Under the pieces are notes generated by a model, which saw nothing but the letters and a program-made list of their open reading frames with translations, was not told where the DNA came from and made no database searches. The position numbers were made by a program, and so were the translations under genes. DNA of 64,000 bases, taken from Arthrobacter sp. NicSoilB4 (GTDB taxonomy: Bacteria; Actinomycetota; Actinomycetes; Actinomycetales; Micrococcaceae). Shown here one piece after another: positions 49,585 through 59,374 of the stretch (positions within the stretch are counted from its first letter, which is position 1; every line of letters begins with the position of its first letter). The stretch spans positions 2,604,001 to 2,668,000 of the forward strand of contig NZ_AP024653.1 of the NCBI RefSeq assembly GCF_019977335.1, in the 5' to 3' direction.

Positions 49585-50691
49585 CTATTTTTCTTCCAGT
49601 CCCAGGGCGGTGGCCACGGTGACCACGTCGTTCGAGACCTTGACCGGCTGCACTTCGCTGCCGTCCTCGGTGCGGAGCGCCCACTGCGGGTCCTTGAGGC
49701 CATGGCCGGTGACCGTGATGACGATGGTCTTGCCGGTCGGCACTTCGCCGGCAGCGTGCTTCTTGATCAGTCCGGCGACGCCGGCAGCGGAGCCCGGTTC
49801 GACGAAGACGCCTTCACGGGCGGACAGCCAGCGGTGGGCGGACAGGATTTCCTCGTCGGTCACGGCCTCGATCACGCCGCCGGATTCGTCGCGGGCGGCG
49901 ATGGCCGTGTCCCAGGACGCGGGGTTGCCGATCCGGATGGCGGTCGCGATCGTATCGGGTTCCGTGATCGGGTGGCCGGCGACGAACGGTGCCGCACCGG
50001 CGGCCTGGAAGCCCCACATGACCGGGGTACGCGTGGAGACCGCGGCCAGCGTGCCGGCGGTGAGGGACTCGAAGGGTGCGGAGTATTCCTTGTAGCCCTT
50101 CCAGTACGCGGTGATGTTTCCCGCATTGCCGACCGGAAGCACGTGGAAGTCCGGGGCGTCACCGAGCCAGTCGACCACTTCGAAGGCGCCGGTCTTCTGG
50201 CCCTCGATCCGGGCCGGGTTGACGGAGTTGACCAGGAAAACCGGGTAGGACTCGCCCAGCTTGCGCGCGATGTCGAGGCAGTCGTCGAAGTTGCCGTCGA
50301 CCTGCAGCAGGGTGGCGCCGTGCGCGATCGCCTGGCTGAGCTTGCCCATGGAGATCTTGCCTTCAGGCACCAGCACGACGCATTTGAGCCCGGCGGCGGT
50401 GGCGTACGCGGCGGCGGACGCTGAAGTGTTGCCCGTCGAGGCGCACACCACGGCCTTGGCGCCGGCGGCAACGGCCGCCGTCATGGCCATGGTCATGCCG
50501 CGGTCCTTGAACGAACCGGTCGGGTTCATCCCTTCGACCTTCAGGTAGACATCGCTGCCGGTCAGCGCCGAGAGCTGCTGCGCGTGGACGAGCGGCGTGC
50601 CGCCCTCCCCCAGGGTGATGACCGTCGTCTCCTCCGTGACAGGCAGACGTTCAGCGTATTCGCGGATGACGCCGCGCCATTGGTGAGCCAC
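49585..50691 (-). CDS. thrC: Threonine synthase
   Basis: A 368-aa PLP enzyme that makes threonine from O-phosphohomoserine. PLP lysine is K62 in [11 protein letters not shown]. The beta-family PLP-phosphate site near residue 190 is [14 protein letters not shown]. Immediately follows hom with no gap. Confidence 0.97.
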   Translation of the reverse strand: MAHQWRGVIREYAERLPVTEETTVITLGEGGTPLVHAQQLSALTGSDVYLKVEGMNPTGSFKDRGMTMAMTAAVAAGAKAVVCASTGNTSASAAAYATAAGLKCVVLVPEGKISMGKLSQAIAHGATLLQVDGNFDDCLDIARKLGESYPVFLVNSVNPARIEGQKTGAFEVVDWLGDAPDFHVLPVGNAGNITAYWKGYKEYSAPFESLTAGTLAAVSTRTPVMWGFQAAGAAPFVAGHPITEPDTIATAIRIGNPASWDTAIAARDESGGVIEAVTDEEILSAHRWLSAREGVFVEPGSAAGVAGLIKKHAAGEVPTGKTIVITVTGHGLKDPQWALRTEDGSEVQPVKVSNDVVTVATALGLEEK

Positions 50692-52023
50692 TTAGACTCC
50701 TTCTACCCGCAGTACGGATGTAACGGAATTGATGACGTCCAGGCCCTTGACGGCCTCGACGGTGGCTGCCAGTGCAGCCTCGCTTGCGCGGTGGGTCACG
50801 ATCCGGAGTTCCGCGGATTCAATGTTGGAATCAGCGTCGCGGTGGATGGTCTGCCGCATGATTTCGATGGAGACACCGTGCTCGGCGAAGAGACGGGCGA
50901 TTCTTGCCAGCACGCCGGGCTGGTCCGCGACGTCCAGGCCGATGTAGTAGCTGGTGACCGCGGAGGCGATGGGCAGCGCAACAACCTGGCCGGTGGTGGT
51001 CTCGGCGCGGCCCGGGCCGCCCAGGACGATGCTGCGGGCGGCGGAGATGAGATCGCCCATCACGGCGGAGGCGGTGGGTTTGCCGCCTGCGCCCTGGCCG
51101 TAGAACATCAGCTCGCCGGCGTTCTCGGCCTCGACGAAGACGGCGTTGAACGCGCCGTGGACCGCAGCCAGCGGGTGTTCGCGCGGCAGCAGCGTCGGGT
51201 GCACCCGCACGGAAACGCCGGTGCCGCCGATGCCTGTTTCCGCGCCAGTTTCCCCCAGCTTCTCGGCGATCGCCAGCAGCTTGATGACAAATCCGGCGTC
51301 CTTCGCCGCGGCGATGTCCGCGGCCGTGACGGAACTGATGCCCTCGCAGTACACATCGTCCAGGGAGAACCGCGTGTGGAAGGACAGCGAGGCAAGGATC
51401 GCGGCCTTGGAGGCGGCGTCGTGGCCTTCGACGTCGGCGGTGGGGTCGGCCTCCGCGTAGCCCAGGCGCTGGGCCTGGGCCAGGGCGTCGGCGAACTGCG
51501 CCCCGGTGGAATCCATCTGGTCCAGGATGAAGTTGGTGGTCCCGTTGACGATGCCGAGCACCCGGGTGATCCGGTCGCCGGAGAGGCTGTCCCGGATGGG
51601 CCGCAGGATGGGGATCGCTCCGGCCACAGCAGCTTCGTAGGACAGCTGCACGCCGGCCTTGTCCGCTTCCTCGTGCAGGATGGGGCCGTCCTTGGCTACG
51701 AGTGCCTTGTTGCCGGTGACCACGCAGGCACCGTTCCGCATGGCGGCCAGGATCAGGCTGCGGGCCGGTTCGATCCCGCCCATCAGCTCGATCACCAGGT
51801 CGGCGTCCTTGACGAGGGTCTCGCCGTCGGTGGTGAACAGTTCACGCGGCAGCTCGACCTCGCGGGGGGCGTCGATGTTGCGGACGGCGATGCCGGCCAG
51901 CTCCAGGCGGGCGCCGGCGCGGGACGCCAGCATGTCGGCGTCGTCAAGGAGAATCCGCGCAACCTGAGCCCCGACGTTGCCACAGCCCAGCAGGGCTACT
52001 TTCAGGGTTCGCAATTCGGTCAT
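50692..52023 (-). CDS. hom: Homoserine dehydrogenase
   Basis: A 443-aa NAD(P)-dependent dehydrogenase reducing aspartate semialdehyde. Rossmann GCGNVGAQVARIL near residue 12, the substrate domain (GNKALVAKDG, NGTTNFILDQM) and a C-terminal ACT domain (DVADQPGVLARIARLFAEHG) near 355, likely for feedback inhibition by threonine. Its start abuts the lysA stop. Confidence 0.98.
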   Translation of the reverse strand: MTELRTLKVALLGCGNVGAQVARILLDDADMLASRAGARLELAGIAVRNIDAPREVELPRELFTTDGETLVKDADLVIELMGGIEPARSLILAAMRNGACVVTGNKALVAKDGPILHEEADKAGVQLSYEAAVAGAIPILRPIRDSLSGDRITRVLGIVNGTTNFILDQMDSTGAQFADALAQAQRLGYAEADPTADVEGHDAASKAAILASLSFHTRFSLDDVYCEGISSVTAADIAAAKDAGFVIKLLAIAEKLGETGAETGIGGTGVSVRVHPTLLPREHPLAAVHGAFNAVFVEAENAGELMFYGQGAGGKPTASAVMGDLISAARSIVLGGPGRAETTTGQVVALPIASAVTSYYIGLDVADQPGVLARIARLFAEHGVSIEIMRQTIHRDADSNIESAELRIVTHRASEAALAATVEAVKGLDVINSVTSVLRVEGV

Positions 52024-53496
52024 TCAGACTCCCATGTCGCGGTTGAGCAGATCTTCTTCGGTTTCCCCGCGGACAATCAGCCGGGCAGATCCGTCGCGCA
52101 CAGCGACAACGCCCGGCCGGGCCAGATAGTTGTAGTTGCTTGACAGGGCCCAGCAGTAGGCGCCGGTCCCCGGTACAGCGAGCAGATCACCGGCTGCCAC
52201 GTCCTCGGGCAGATATACATCTCTAACAACTATGTCGCCGCTCTCGCAATGTTTGCCCACTACTCGGGACAGCTGCGGGTCCGCGTCCGACGTCCGGGAC
52301 GCCAGAATTGCCGAGTAATCCGCGTCGTACAGCACCGGACGCGGGTTGTCGCTCATTCCGCCGTCCACCGACACATACCGGCGCGGGTACGTAACGTCTT
52401 TCCCCGCCTTTTCGTCCTGGGCGTCGACCCGGACGGTCTTCAGCGTGCCCACTTCATAGAGCGTGAACGTGGTGCTGCCGACGATCGCACGGCCCGGTTC
52501 GATCGAAATCCGCGGGGCGGAAATCCCCAGTTCAGCGCATTTGGAGCGGACGACGGCGGCCATCGCCTGCGCGATTTCGGCAGCCGGGCGCGGCGTGTCC
52601 ACGGGCGTGTAGGCGATGCCGTAGCCGCCGCCAAGGTCGAGTTCGGGGAGCACGATCGAGTACTTGGTCTGCATCGCGGCGAGGAAGTCCAGCAGCTTCT
52701 CCGCGGCGAGGGCGAAGCCGTCCGGTTCGAAGATCTGCGACCCGATGTGGCAGTGCAGGCCCAGGAGTTCGATGCTGGCGTGGCCCGACGCCGCGGCCAC
52801 GGCTTCCTCCGCCGCGGACAGGCCGGCCTGCTCGGTGGAGTCCCCCGCCATGGAGAGGCCGAACTTCTGGTCCTCGTGCGCCGTGGCGATGAACTCGTGG
52901 GTGTGCGCGTGGACGCCGGGGGTCAGCCGGAGCATGACCTTGGCGGTTTCGCCGCGGTTGGCGGCGATCGCCGCGACGCGTTCGAGCTCGTCGAGGCTGT
53001 CCACGACGATCCGGCCCAGTTTCAGGTCCAGCGCACGGTGGATCTCGCCGTCGGACTTGTTGTTGCCATGGAGCGCGACGTCGGCTCCCGGGATCCCGGC
53101 GCGGGCTGCGACGGCGAGTTCCCCGCCGGAGGCCGTATCCAGCCGCAGGCCCTCTTCCTCGACCCAGCGGACCACTGCGGTGCACAGGAAGGATTTGCCG
53201 GCGTAGTAGACGTCCACTCCCCCGCAGATATCGGCGAAGGCGTCGTTGAACGCGTCGCTGAACGCCCGGGCCCGGGCCCGGAAGTCGGTCTCGCTCAGCA
53301 CGAACAGCGGCGTGCCGTACTGGCGCTGCAGCTCGCTGACCGTCAGCCCCTCGATGGTGAGCTCGCCGGCGTCGTTCCGTTCGACCCCGCCTGCCCACAG
53401 CGGTCCGTGCAGGGCATTGAGGTCATCGGGCACCTGCAGCCAGTCCGGTGCGAGGGGGGAGGCTGCGCCGGCCGGGTGGGACGGGTTCGTGGTCAT
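52024..53496 (-). CDS. lysA: Diaminopimelate decarboxylase
   Basis: A 490-aa PLP decarboxylase, the last step of lysine synthesis from meso-DAP. It has VYYAGKSFLCTAVVRW with PLP Lys101, HCHIGSQI, and EPGRAIVG near 330. It is 40-70 residues longer than many LysA. The start is the ATG at 53496, 5 bp after the argS stop; the upstream-open frame to 53580 overlaps argS and is not used. Confidence 0.97.
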   Translation of the reverse strand: MTTNPSHPAGAASPLAPDWLQVPDDLNALHGPLWAGGVERNDAGELTIEGLTVSELQRQYGTPLFVLSETDFRARARAFSDAFNDAFADICGGVDVYYAGKSFLCTAVVRWVEEEGLRLDTASGGELAVAARAGIPGADVALHGNNKSDGEIHRALDLKLGRIVVDSLDELERVAAIAANRGETAKVMLRLTPGVHAHTHEFIATAHEDQKFGLSMAGDSTEQAGLSAAEEAVAAASGHASIELLGLHCHIGSQIFEPDGFALAAEKLLDFLAAMQTKYSIVLPELDLGGGYGIAYTPVDTPRPAAEIAQAMAAVVRSKCAELGISAPRISIEPGRAIVGSTTFTLYEVGTLKTVRVDAQDEKAGKDVTYPRRYVSVDGGMSDNPRPVLYDADYSAILASRTSDADPQLSRVVGKHCESGDIVVRDVYLPEDVAAGDLLAVPGTGAYCWALSSNYNYLARPGVVAVRDGSARLIVRGETEEDLLNRDMGV

Positions 53497-53501
53497 GGCG
53501 G

Positions 53502-55166
53502 TTACATCCGTTCCGGCGCCGAGACGCCCAGCAGTTCCAGTCCGTTGGCCAGCACCTGGCTCGTGGCGTCGTTGAGCCACAGCCGGGTGCGGTTAAGGTC
53601 GGTGATCGGTTCGTCGCCCAGCGGGGCCACACGGCAGGCGTCGTACCAGCGGTGGTAGGCCCCGGCGATGACCTCGAGATGGCGGGCCACACGGTGCGGC
53701 TCGCGCAGCTCGGCGGCCTTGGCCACGATCGAGGGGTAGCTGCCGAGGTAGGAGAGCAGCTCGTTCTCGGTCGCGTGCTCGAGGAGGGCCGCATCGAAGC
53801 AGTCCTTGCCGTCGACACGGCGCTCAACCCCGGCGGCAACGGCATTGCGGGCGGTGCCGCGGGAACGCGCGTGCGCATACTGCACGTAGAACACGGGGTT
53901 CTCGTTGCTGTGCTTCTTCAGCAGCTCCGGGTCCAGGGTCAGGGGCGAATCGGCCGGGAAGCGCGCCAGCGAGTAGCGGACCGCGTCCTTGCCCAGCCAG
54001 GAGATAAGGTCCTTGAGCTCGATGATGTTCCCGGCCCGCTTGGAGAGCTTGGCGCCGTTGACGGAAACCAGCTGGCCGATCAGGACCTCGATGTTGACCT
54101 CGGGATCGTCCCCGGCCGCGGCCGCGATGGCCTTGAGCCGGTTGATGTAGCCGTGGTGGTCGGCGCCGAGCAGGTAGATCTTCTCGGTGTAGCCGCGGTC
54201 CTTCTTGGACAGGTAATACGCTGCGTCGGCGGCGAAGTAGGTCGGCTCGCCGTTCGCGCGGATCATCACGCGGTCTTTGTCATCCCCAAAGTCGGTGGTA
54301 CGCAGCCAGACCGCGCCGCCGTCGTCGTAGACGTGGCCCTGTTCCCGGAGCCGCGCGACGGCGTCCTCGATCGCTCCGGCGTCGTGGAGTTCCTGCTCGG
54401 AGAAGTAGACATCGAATTCGACGCCGAACCCGGCCAGGGTGCTCTTGATGTCGTGCAGCTGCGCCTTGTAGGCAGCGCCGCGGATCACGGGCAGCGCGGC
54501 GACGTCGGTCAGTTCGCGGATGTCCGGGTGCTGCGTCAGCACTTCGTGGCCGAGGTCGGCGATGTACTCGCCGGGGTAGCCGCCTTCCGGGACGCCGCGC
54601 CCGTGCAGCCGCGAGAGCACGGAGTGGGCGAAGACGTTCATCTGCGACCCGGCGTCGTTGATGTAGTACTCGGCGGTGACGTCCGCGCCGGAAGCCCGGA
54701 GGACGCGGGCGATCGCGTCGCCGAGGGCGGCCCAGCGCGTGTGGCCGATGTGCAGCGGGCCGGTGGGGTTCGCGGAGACGAACTCCATGTTGACCGTGTG
54801 GCCTGCGAGCGCCGTGTTGGTGCCGTAATCACGCCCCGCTTCGACGATCACCTTGGCAAGGGCGCCGGCCGCAGCAGCATCGACGGTGATGTTCAGGAAC
54901 CCTGGCCCGGCGATGTCGACGGCGGACACACCGTCGATGGTCTTCAGCCGGGCGCTCAGGACGGAGGCGAACTCCCGGGGGTTGGTGCCCGCGGTTTTGG
55001 CCAGCTGAAGGGCGATGTTGGTGGCCCAGTCACCGTGGTCCCTGTTCTTCGGACGCTCCACGCGCACCTCATCCGGGACGTCGGATGCGGAAAGCCCGAT
55101 CTCACCGGCGGCGACGGCGTCCTTCAGGCAGGCGGATATGGCGAGGGAGAGTTCTTCTGGGGTCAC
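53502..55166 (-). CDS. argS: Arginyl-tRNA synthetase
   Basis: A 554-aa class I synthetase. HIGH is GPLHIGHTRW near residue 135; the KMSKS-equivalent is KLSKRAGN near 370, followed by the ArgRS anticodon-binding helical domain to the C-terminus. It is the first gene of argS-lysA-hom-thrC-thrB. The GTG at 55166 is preceded by TAGGCT at 6 nt, so the operon is leaderless. Confidence 0.98.
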   Translation of the reverse strand: MTPEELSLAISACLKDAVAAGEIGLSASDVPDEVRVERPKNRDHGDWATNIALQLAKTAGTNPREFASVLSARLKTIDGVSAVDIAGPGFLNITVDAAAAGALAKVIVEAGRDYGTNTALAGHTVNMEFVSANPTGPLHIGHTRWAALGDAIARVLRASGADVTAEYYINDAGSQMNVFAHSVLSRLHGRGVPEGGYPGEYIADLGHEVLTQHPDIRELTDVAALPVIRGAAYKAQLHDIKSTLAGFGVEFDVYFSEQELHDAGAIEDAVARLREQGHVYDDGGAVWLRTTDFGDDKDRVMIRANGEPTYFAADAAYYLSKKDRGYTEKIYLLGADHHGYINRLKAIAAAAGDDPEVNIEVLIGQLVSVNGAKLSKRAGNIIELKDLISWLGKDAVRYSLARFPADSPLTLDPELLKKHSNENPVFYVQYAHARSRGTARNAVAAGVERRVDGKDCFDAALLEHATENELLSYLGSYPSIVAKAAELREPHRVARHLEVIAGAYHRWYDACRVAPLGDEPITDLNRTRLWLNDATSQVLANGLELLGVSAPERM

Positions 55167-55172
55167 ACTTCC

Positions 55173-55178
55173 AGCCTA
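55173..55178 (-). promoter_or_regulatory. -10 box for leaderless argS operon transcript
   Basis: TAGGCT on the minus strand, 6 nt before the GTG at 55166. The 245-bp gap to the FMN_bind gene holds both divergent promoters. Confidence 0.6.
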
Positions 55179-55411
55179 CCGGTGGCCTGGTGTGTGGCGG
55201 AATTTGGCGTCCGGCATGACAACTGGCGGCGGCGTTCAGGGCTGGTCGGCTGGGCACCGCCAGAAAACCACAGCCCGGAGCGGCAGGTTCACAGGGTGAA
55301 CCACTACGCTGATTTACACGTCGTCATCGGAGTATCAGCTGAGGCCGCCACCGGCGGGCCCAGCGTTCAGTCACTCCCCACCCGATCGTCGCAAGAGAAA
55401 CGAGCCGCTGC

Positions 55412-55846
55412 ATGAACACCAATCTCCGAAACGGAGTTTTCGTCGGCATCGCCGGACTTTCCTTGGCCGGGTCTGCGGCCGGCTGTGCGCCCGGGCAGGC
55501 TTCCAGCCCCCAGGCCACCAGCGCCGCACCACAGGCCGCCACCGGCGCCACCTATAAGGACGGGACTTACAGCGCGGACGGCAACTACGTTTCGCCGAAC
55601 GGCAACGAGACCGTGGGGGTGGAACTCACGCTGGCGGGCGGAGCCGTGACCGGCGTCAAGATCACGCCGCACCCCACCAATCCCAACACGCGGAAGTTCC
55701 AGGGCGAGTTCGCCGGCGGCATCCAGTCCCAGATCGTCGGCAAGAAACTCGACGAAATCAAGGTCTCGAAGGTCGCCGCGTCCTCACTGACCAGCGGCGG
55801 CTTCAACCAGGCCGTGGAGAAGATCAAGTCCGAGGCCCGGGCCTAA
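55412..55846 (+). CDS. FMN_bind-domain lipoprotein (predicted flavinylated)
   Basis: A 144-aa secreted lipoprotein: the signal peptide ends in LAGSAAGC with the lipidated Cys25. After a Ala/Gln/Ser linker comes an FMN_bind domain of about 90 residues (YKDGTYSADGNYVSPNGNE, GVKITPHPTN). The likely covalent FMN site, the D/S-G-A/S-T/S region, would be in VAASSLTSGGFNQAV near 128. It is followed by the ApbE flavin transferase 38 bp later. Predicted to carry electrons outside the membrane; partner proteins are unknown. Confidence 0.88.
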   Translation: MNTNLRNGVFVGIAGLSLAGSAAGCAPGQASSPQATSAAPQAATGATYKDGTYSADGNYVSPNGNETVGVELTLAGGAVTGVKITPHPTNPNTRKFQGEFAGGIQSQIVGKKLDEIKVSKVAASSLTSGGFNQAVEKIKSEARA

Positions 55847-55884
55847 CCGCAGTCAAAACCGGCAAGTAGCCAGCAGGAGGGAAT

Positions 55885-56760
55885 GTGCCGCATCCGGGCT
55901 GGACGGAATTCGGCTTCGACGGGATCGGTACCCGCTGGGAAATTTCCACGCCGGCTCCGCTCTCCGGCGCGCACCGCCGCCGGTTGCTGGACACCGTGGC
56001 GGAGTATGACGCCGCCTGGTCCCGCTTCCGGCCGGACTCGCTCATCGCGGGCGCCGCGCGGCAGCCGGGACGCTACGAGCTGCCTGCCGGGGCAGCGGCC
56101 CTGGGGCGGCTCTACGCGGCTCTGTACCGGCTCAGCGGCGGGGCCATGACCCCACTCATCGGCGGCAGCCTGGAACAGCTCGGCTATGACGCCGGGTACT
56201 CCCTGCGCCCGGGCGGCCCGCCACTGCCCGCCCCGCGCTGGGACGAGGTGCTGGACTGGGACGGCTGTGTGCTGACCACCCGCGCCCCGGTGGTGGTCGA
56301 CGTCGGCGCCGCCGGAAAGGGGCAACTGGCGGACCTGCTCTCCGGTGTACTGCGCGACGGCGGCATCAGCGAGCACTTCATCGACGCGAGCGGTGACTTG
56401 CTCAACGCCGGGTCCGCGCCGGTGGACGTGGGCCTCGAGCATCCTTACGACCAGACCCGGGCGATCGGCATCGTCAGCCTCGGGGCGGGCGCCGCCCTTT
56501 GTGCTTCCGCCGCCAACCGGAGGGCCTGGGGCGACGGGCTGCACCACGTGCTGGACGGCACCACCGGAGCGCCGGTGCGCACCGTCGTCGCGAGCTGGGC
56601 GATGGCGGCGAGCGCCATGACGGCGGACGCGCTGGCTACGGCCCTGTTCTTCGTCGACGGGGCCCGGCTGCAGCAGGAGTTCGACTGTTCGTGGCTGACC
56701 GTCTATTCGGACGGCCACGCGGAGTATTCGGCCGATTTTGAAGGGGTGCTGTTCTCATGA
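55885..56760 (+). CDS. FAD:protein FMN transferase (ApbE family)
   Basis: A 291-aa ApbE enzyme attaching FMN to Ser/Thr through a phosphodiester, using FAD. The DVGAAGKGQLADLL motif near 132 and MTADALATALFF near 245 are diagnostic. There is no signal peptide or lipobox at the GTG start, which is firmly set by AGGAGGG, so unlike most ApbE proteins it may work in the cytosol or be exported otherwise. Its stop overlaps the next start (ATGA). Confidence 0.93.
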   Translation: MPHPGWTEFGFDGIGTRWEISTPAPLSGAHRRRLLDTVAEYDAAWSRFRPDSLIAGAARQPGRYELPAGAAALGRLYAALYRLSGGAMTPLIGGSLEQLGYDAGYSLRPGGPPLPAPRWDEVLDWDGCVLTTRAPVVVDVGAAGKGQLADLLSGVLRDGGISEHFIDASGDLLNAGSAPVDVGLEHPYDQTRAIGIVSLGAGAALCASAANRRAWGDGLHHVLDGTTGAPVRTVVASWAMAASAMTADALATALFFVDGARLQQEFDCSWLTVYSDGHAEYSADFEGVLFS

Positions 56761-58289
56761 CCACAACAATCTCCACTCCCATCAGTTCGCGGCTGGACAC
56801 GGCGCTGGGCCGTTTCACGATGTACCGGCTGGTCCTCTGGGTCCTTGCCGTGCTGGCCGGCTACAGCCTGCTGCTCAACGTGCTCGGGTGGCTGACGTTC
56901 GGGCTCCCGGAGATGATCGCCCACCTGGTGCTCTGCCTCGGCCTGACCTACGCCTCCAACCGCGCCATAGCGGCCCTGTTCCATGTGCGTCCGCATTCTG
57001 AATCGTCACTGATCACGGGCCTGCTGCTGTACTTCCTGTTCTGGCCGACGCAGTTCTCGGCGGGACTGCAGTACCTGGACCTGGCCGGCGTCGCCCTCGC
57101 CTGCGTGATCGCGTCGGCGTCCAAATACGCCCTGGCCTGGCGCGGCCGCCACATCTTCAATCCGGCGGCTGCCGGGGCCTTCATCACCGGGCTGACGGGA
57201 CTCAACATCGCCACCTGGTGGGCCGCCACCCCCGCAATGCTCTGGCTTGTGCTGCCCGGGGTACTGCTGGTCCTGTTCCGGGTCCGGAAGCTGCTGATGG
57301 CTGCCGTCTTCACGGTGGTGGCGGTGTCCATTGTGGCCGTGGAACTGCTCCGCACCGGCATGGCACTCGGCGAGGCGCTCTGGCAGCCGATAGCCCAGCG
57401 CCCGGTCCTGTTCTTCGTCGGCTTCATGCTGACCGAGCCGCTGACCCTGCCGCCGCGCCGGTGGCAGCAACTGGCGCTGGCCGCCGTCGTCGGACTGCTG
57501 TTCGCCATCCCCTACAACCTGGGCTTCGTGGCCAATTCCCCCGAACTGGCACTGCTCGCTGGGAACGCGCTCGCCTTCACCGCGGGCCAGCGCGGCCGCG
57601 TCCTGCTCCGCTACCGGGGCTCCCGGCCGTTGACGCCGACGACGACGGAATTCAGCTTCCAGCCCGAGCGCCCGCTCCGCTTCGCCCCGGGACAGTACAT
57701 CGAACTGAACCTGCCCCACGGGAAGGCCGACCACAAGGGACGGCGCCGGGTGTTCAGCCTGACCAGTCCCCCGGGTTCCGCCGAGCTCACGATCGGCGTG
57801 GGAACGGCCACGCCGCTGTCCACGGCCAAGCAGTCCCTTCTGGGCCTGGCAGCCGGCGACGAGCTGACGGCCACCACGGTGGGCGGTGACTTCGTCCTGC
57901 CGCGGACTCCGGAAGTTCCGGTGTTGCTGATAGCGGCCGGCATCGGGATTACCCCGTTTATGGCCCAGCTGTCGGGGAACGCGGCGGACCGGGATGTGGT
58001 CCTGCTGTATCTGGCCAAAAATGCCGGCGAACTGGCGTACGCCGAGGAACTCGAACGCACCGGGGCCCGGGTCATCGCCAGGCTTGCCGACGGCTCGGTG
58101 CCGCCGGCGTTTATGCAGGATGCGGGAGCGGCCAGGATCGACGGCGCCGCGCTGAAGGAACTCGTTCCCGACGTCGCTGGCCGGGACGTCTACGTGTCGG
58201 GCTCTCCGGCCAGCGTCCGTTCCCTCCGCACCGCCGCCCGCCGGGCCGGGGCCCGCCGGATCCATGTGGACTCTTTCTCCGGGTACTGA
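56757..58289 (+). CDS. NqrB/RnfD-like membrane domain fused to ferredoxin-NADP reductase-like domain
   Basis: A 510-aa fusion. Residues about 20-280 form about nine helices with the NqrB/RnfD-type loop RHIFNPAAAGAFITGLTG. Residues 285-510 are an FNR-type FAD/NAD(P)H domain: GQYIELNLPHGKADH, RRRVFSLTSPPG (the RxYS equivalent near 328), AAGIGITPFMAQL (NAD site near 391) and SGSPASVRSLR. Together it could pass electrons from NAD(P)H via FAD to a membrane flavin and out to the FMN lipoprotein. No other Nqr/Rnf subunits are present here. Confidence 0.9.
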   Translation: MTTTISTPISSRLDTALGRFTMYRLVLWVLAVLAGYSLLLNVLGWLTFGLPEMIAHLVLCLGLTYASNRAIAALFHVRPHSESSLITGLLLYFLFWPTQFSAGLQYLDLAGVALACVIASASKYALAWRGRHIFNPAAAGAFITGLTGLNIATWWAATPAMLWLVLPGVLLVLFRVRKLLMAAVFTVVAVSIVAVELLRTGMALGEALWQPIAQRPVLFFVGFMLTEPLTLPPRRWQQLALAAVVGLLFAIPYNLGFVANSPELALLAGNALAFTAGQRGRVLLRYRGSRPLTPTTTEFSFQPERPLRFAPGQYIELNLPHGKADHKGRRRVFSLTSPPGSAELTIGVGTATPLSTAKQSLLGLAAGDELTATTVGGDFVLPRTPEVPVLLIAAGIGITPFMAQLSGNAADRDVVLLYLAKNAGELAYAEELERTGARVIARLADGSVPPAFMQDAGAARIDGAALKELVPDVAGRDVYVSGSPASVRSLRTAARRAGARRIHVDSFSGY

Positions 58290-58367
58290 GCGCGTCGATT
58301 TTCCCTTGGAGGCCCCCTTCCTGCTAAGCTCTAGGACGTCCCGCCGGTAACGGCAGGAACCCTGACT

Positions 58368-58440
58368 GCCCTCGTAGCTCAGGGGATAGAGCGTCTGCCT
58401 CCGGAGCAGAAGGTCGTTGGTTCGATTCCAATCGAGGGCA
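58368..58440 (+). tRNA. tRNA-Arg (anticodon CCG)
   Basis: A 73-nt tRNA from GCCCTCG to CGAGGGC plus discriminator A, with D-loop GCTCAGGGGATAGAGC, anticodon arm TCTGC-CTCCGGA-GCAGA (anticodon CCG) and T-arm GTTGG-TTCGATT-CCAAT. It reads CGG, a frequent codon here. The 3' CCA is not encoded. It is followed by a hairpin terminator. Confidence 0.97.
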
Positions 58441-58446
58441 CAGCCA

Positions 58447-58485
58447 AGAACCCCTAGGATCCACTGGATTCTGGGGGTTCTTTCG
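58447..58485 (+). terminator. Terminator after tRNA-Arg
   Basis: AGAACCCC (58447-58454) pairs with GGGGTTCT (58474-58481), with further partial pairing inside (GGATCC/GGATTC), followed by TTTC. Confidence 0.8.
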
Positions 58486-58546
58486 TGTTGGCTGACAGAA
58501 AGCAGGTTCACAGGCCGCGCGGCGGCCCTACGGATGGGGGCATCGT

Positions 58547-59347
58547 ATGGACTTCGGTGCAGCGCTGCTCTTTCCGTTCCAGTGGCTGGTCTCGGCGATC
58601 CTGGTGGGACTCCACGACGGCCTGAGCGTTATCGGCATGCCGGCGGCCAGCGGCTGGACCTGGACCCTGTCCATCATCGGCCTGGTGCTGGTCATCCGCG
58701 CCGCCCTGATTCCCGTCTCCCTGAAGCAGATCAGGGCACAGCGCCGCATGCGGCTCCTGCAGCCGGACCTGAAGAAGCTGCAGGACAAGTACAACGGCAA
58801 GACCGACCCGCTGTCCCGGCAGGCCATGGCGCAGGAACAGATGGCGCTGTACAAGAAGCACGGCACGAACCCGTTCTCGGCCTGCCTTCCCCTGCTGGTC
58901 CAGGTGCCATTCTTCTTCGCGCTCTTCACCGTGCTGTCAGGCATCCCGACGGCGGCTGCCAAAGGCCAGGGCATCGGGGCGATGAGCGCGGAGCAGGTGT
59001 TGCAGTTCGGGGAATCGAGCATCTTCGGCGCCCCGCTGTCGGCGTCCATGCTCCACGGCACCCAGCCGGGCGGCAACGCGGTGGCCGTGTGGATCCTCTC
59101 GATCGTGATGATCCTGACCATGACGGCGGCGCAGTTCGTCACGCAGAAGCACGTCATGGCCCGGAACCTGTCCGCGGAGACCGTGGCGGGCCCTGTCATG
59201 CAGCAGCAAAAGGCGTTGCTCTACGCCCTCCCGCTCATCTTCGGCGCGGGCGGCATCATCTTCCCGATCGGCGTTCTGATCTACTGGACCACGACGAATC
59301 TATGGACCATGGTGCAGCAATTCGTCCTTGACCCCCGGTCCCCGTAG
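58547..59347 (+). CDS. yidC: YidC/Oxa1 family membrane protein insertase (paralogue)
   Basis: A 266-aa Oxa1-type insertase with five predicted helices, including SIIGLVLVIRAALIPVSLKQI with the conserved Arg in the hydrophilic groove and FFFALFTVLSGIP. The C-terminal helix hairpin ends FPIGVLIYWTTTNLWTMVQQ. Its position, away from a dnaA-rpmH region, suggests it is an extra copy to the main insertase. A GGGGG stretch precedes the ATG. Confidence 0.93.
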   Translation: MDFGAALLFPFQWLVSAILVGLHDGLSVIGMPAASGWTWTLSIIGLVLVIRAALIPVSLKQIRAQRRMRLLQPDLKKLQDKYNGKTDPLSRQAMAQEQMALYKKHGTNPFSACLPLLVQVPFFFALFTVLSGIPTAAAKGQGIGAMSAEQVLQFGESSIFGAPLSASMLHGTQPGGNAVAVWILSIVMILTMTAAQFVTQKHVMARNLSAETVAGPVMQQQKALLYALPLIFGAGGIIFPIGVLIYWTTTNLWTMVQQFVLDPRSP

Positions 59348-59374
59348 GAGGCCGGGCAGGAGATGCCGGCCGCC

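Noticed and set aside
58368..58500. Integration site or genomic island at tRNA-Arg
   Set aside because: No integrase, no second copy of the tRNA 3' end as direct repeat, and base composition does not change.
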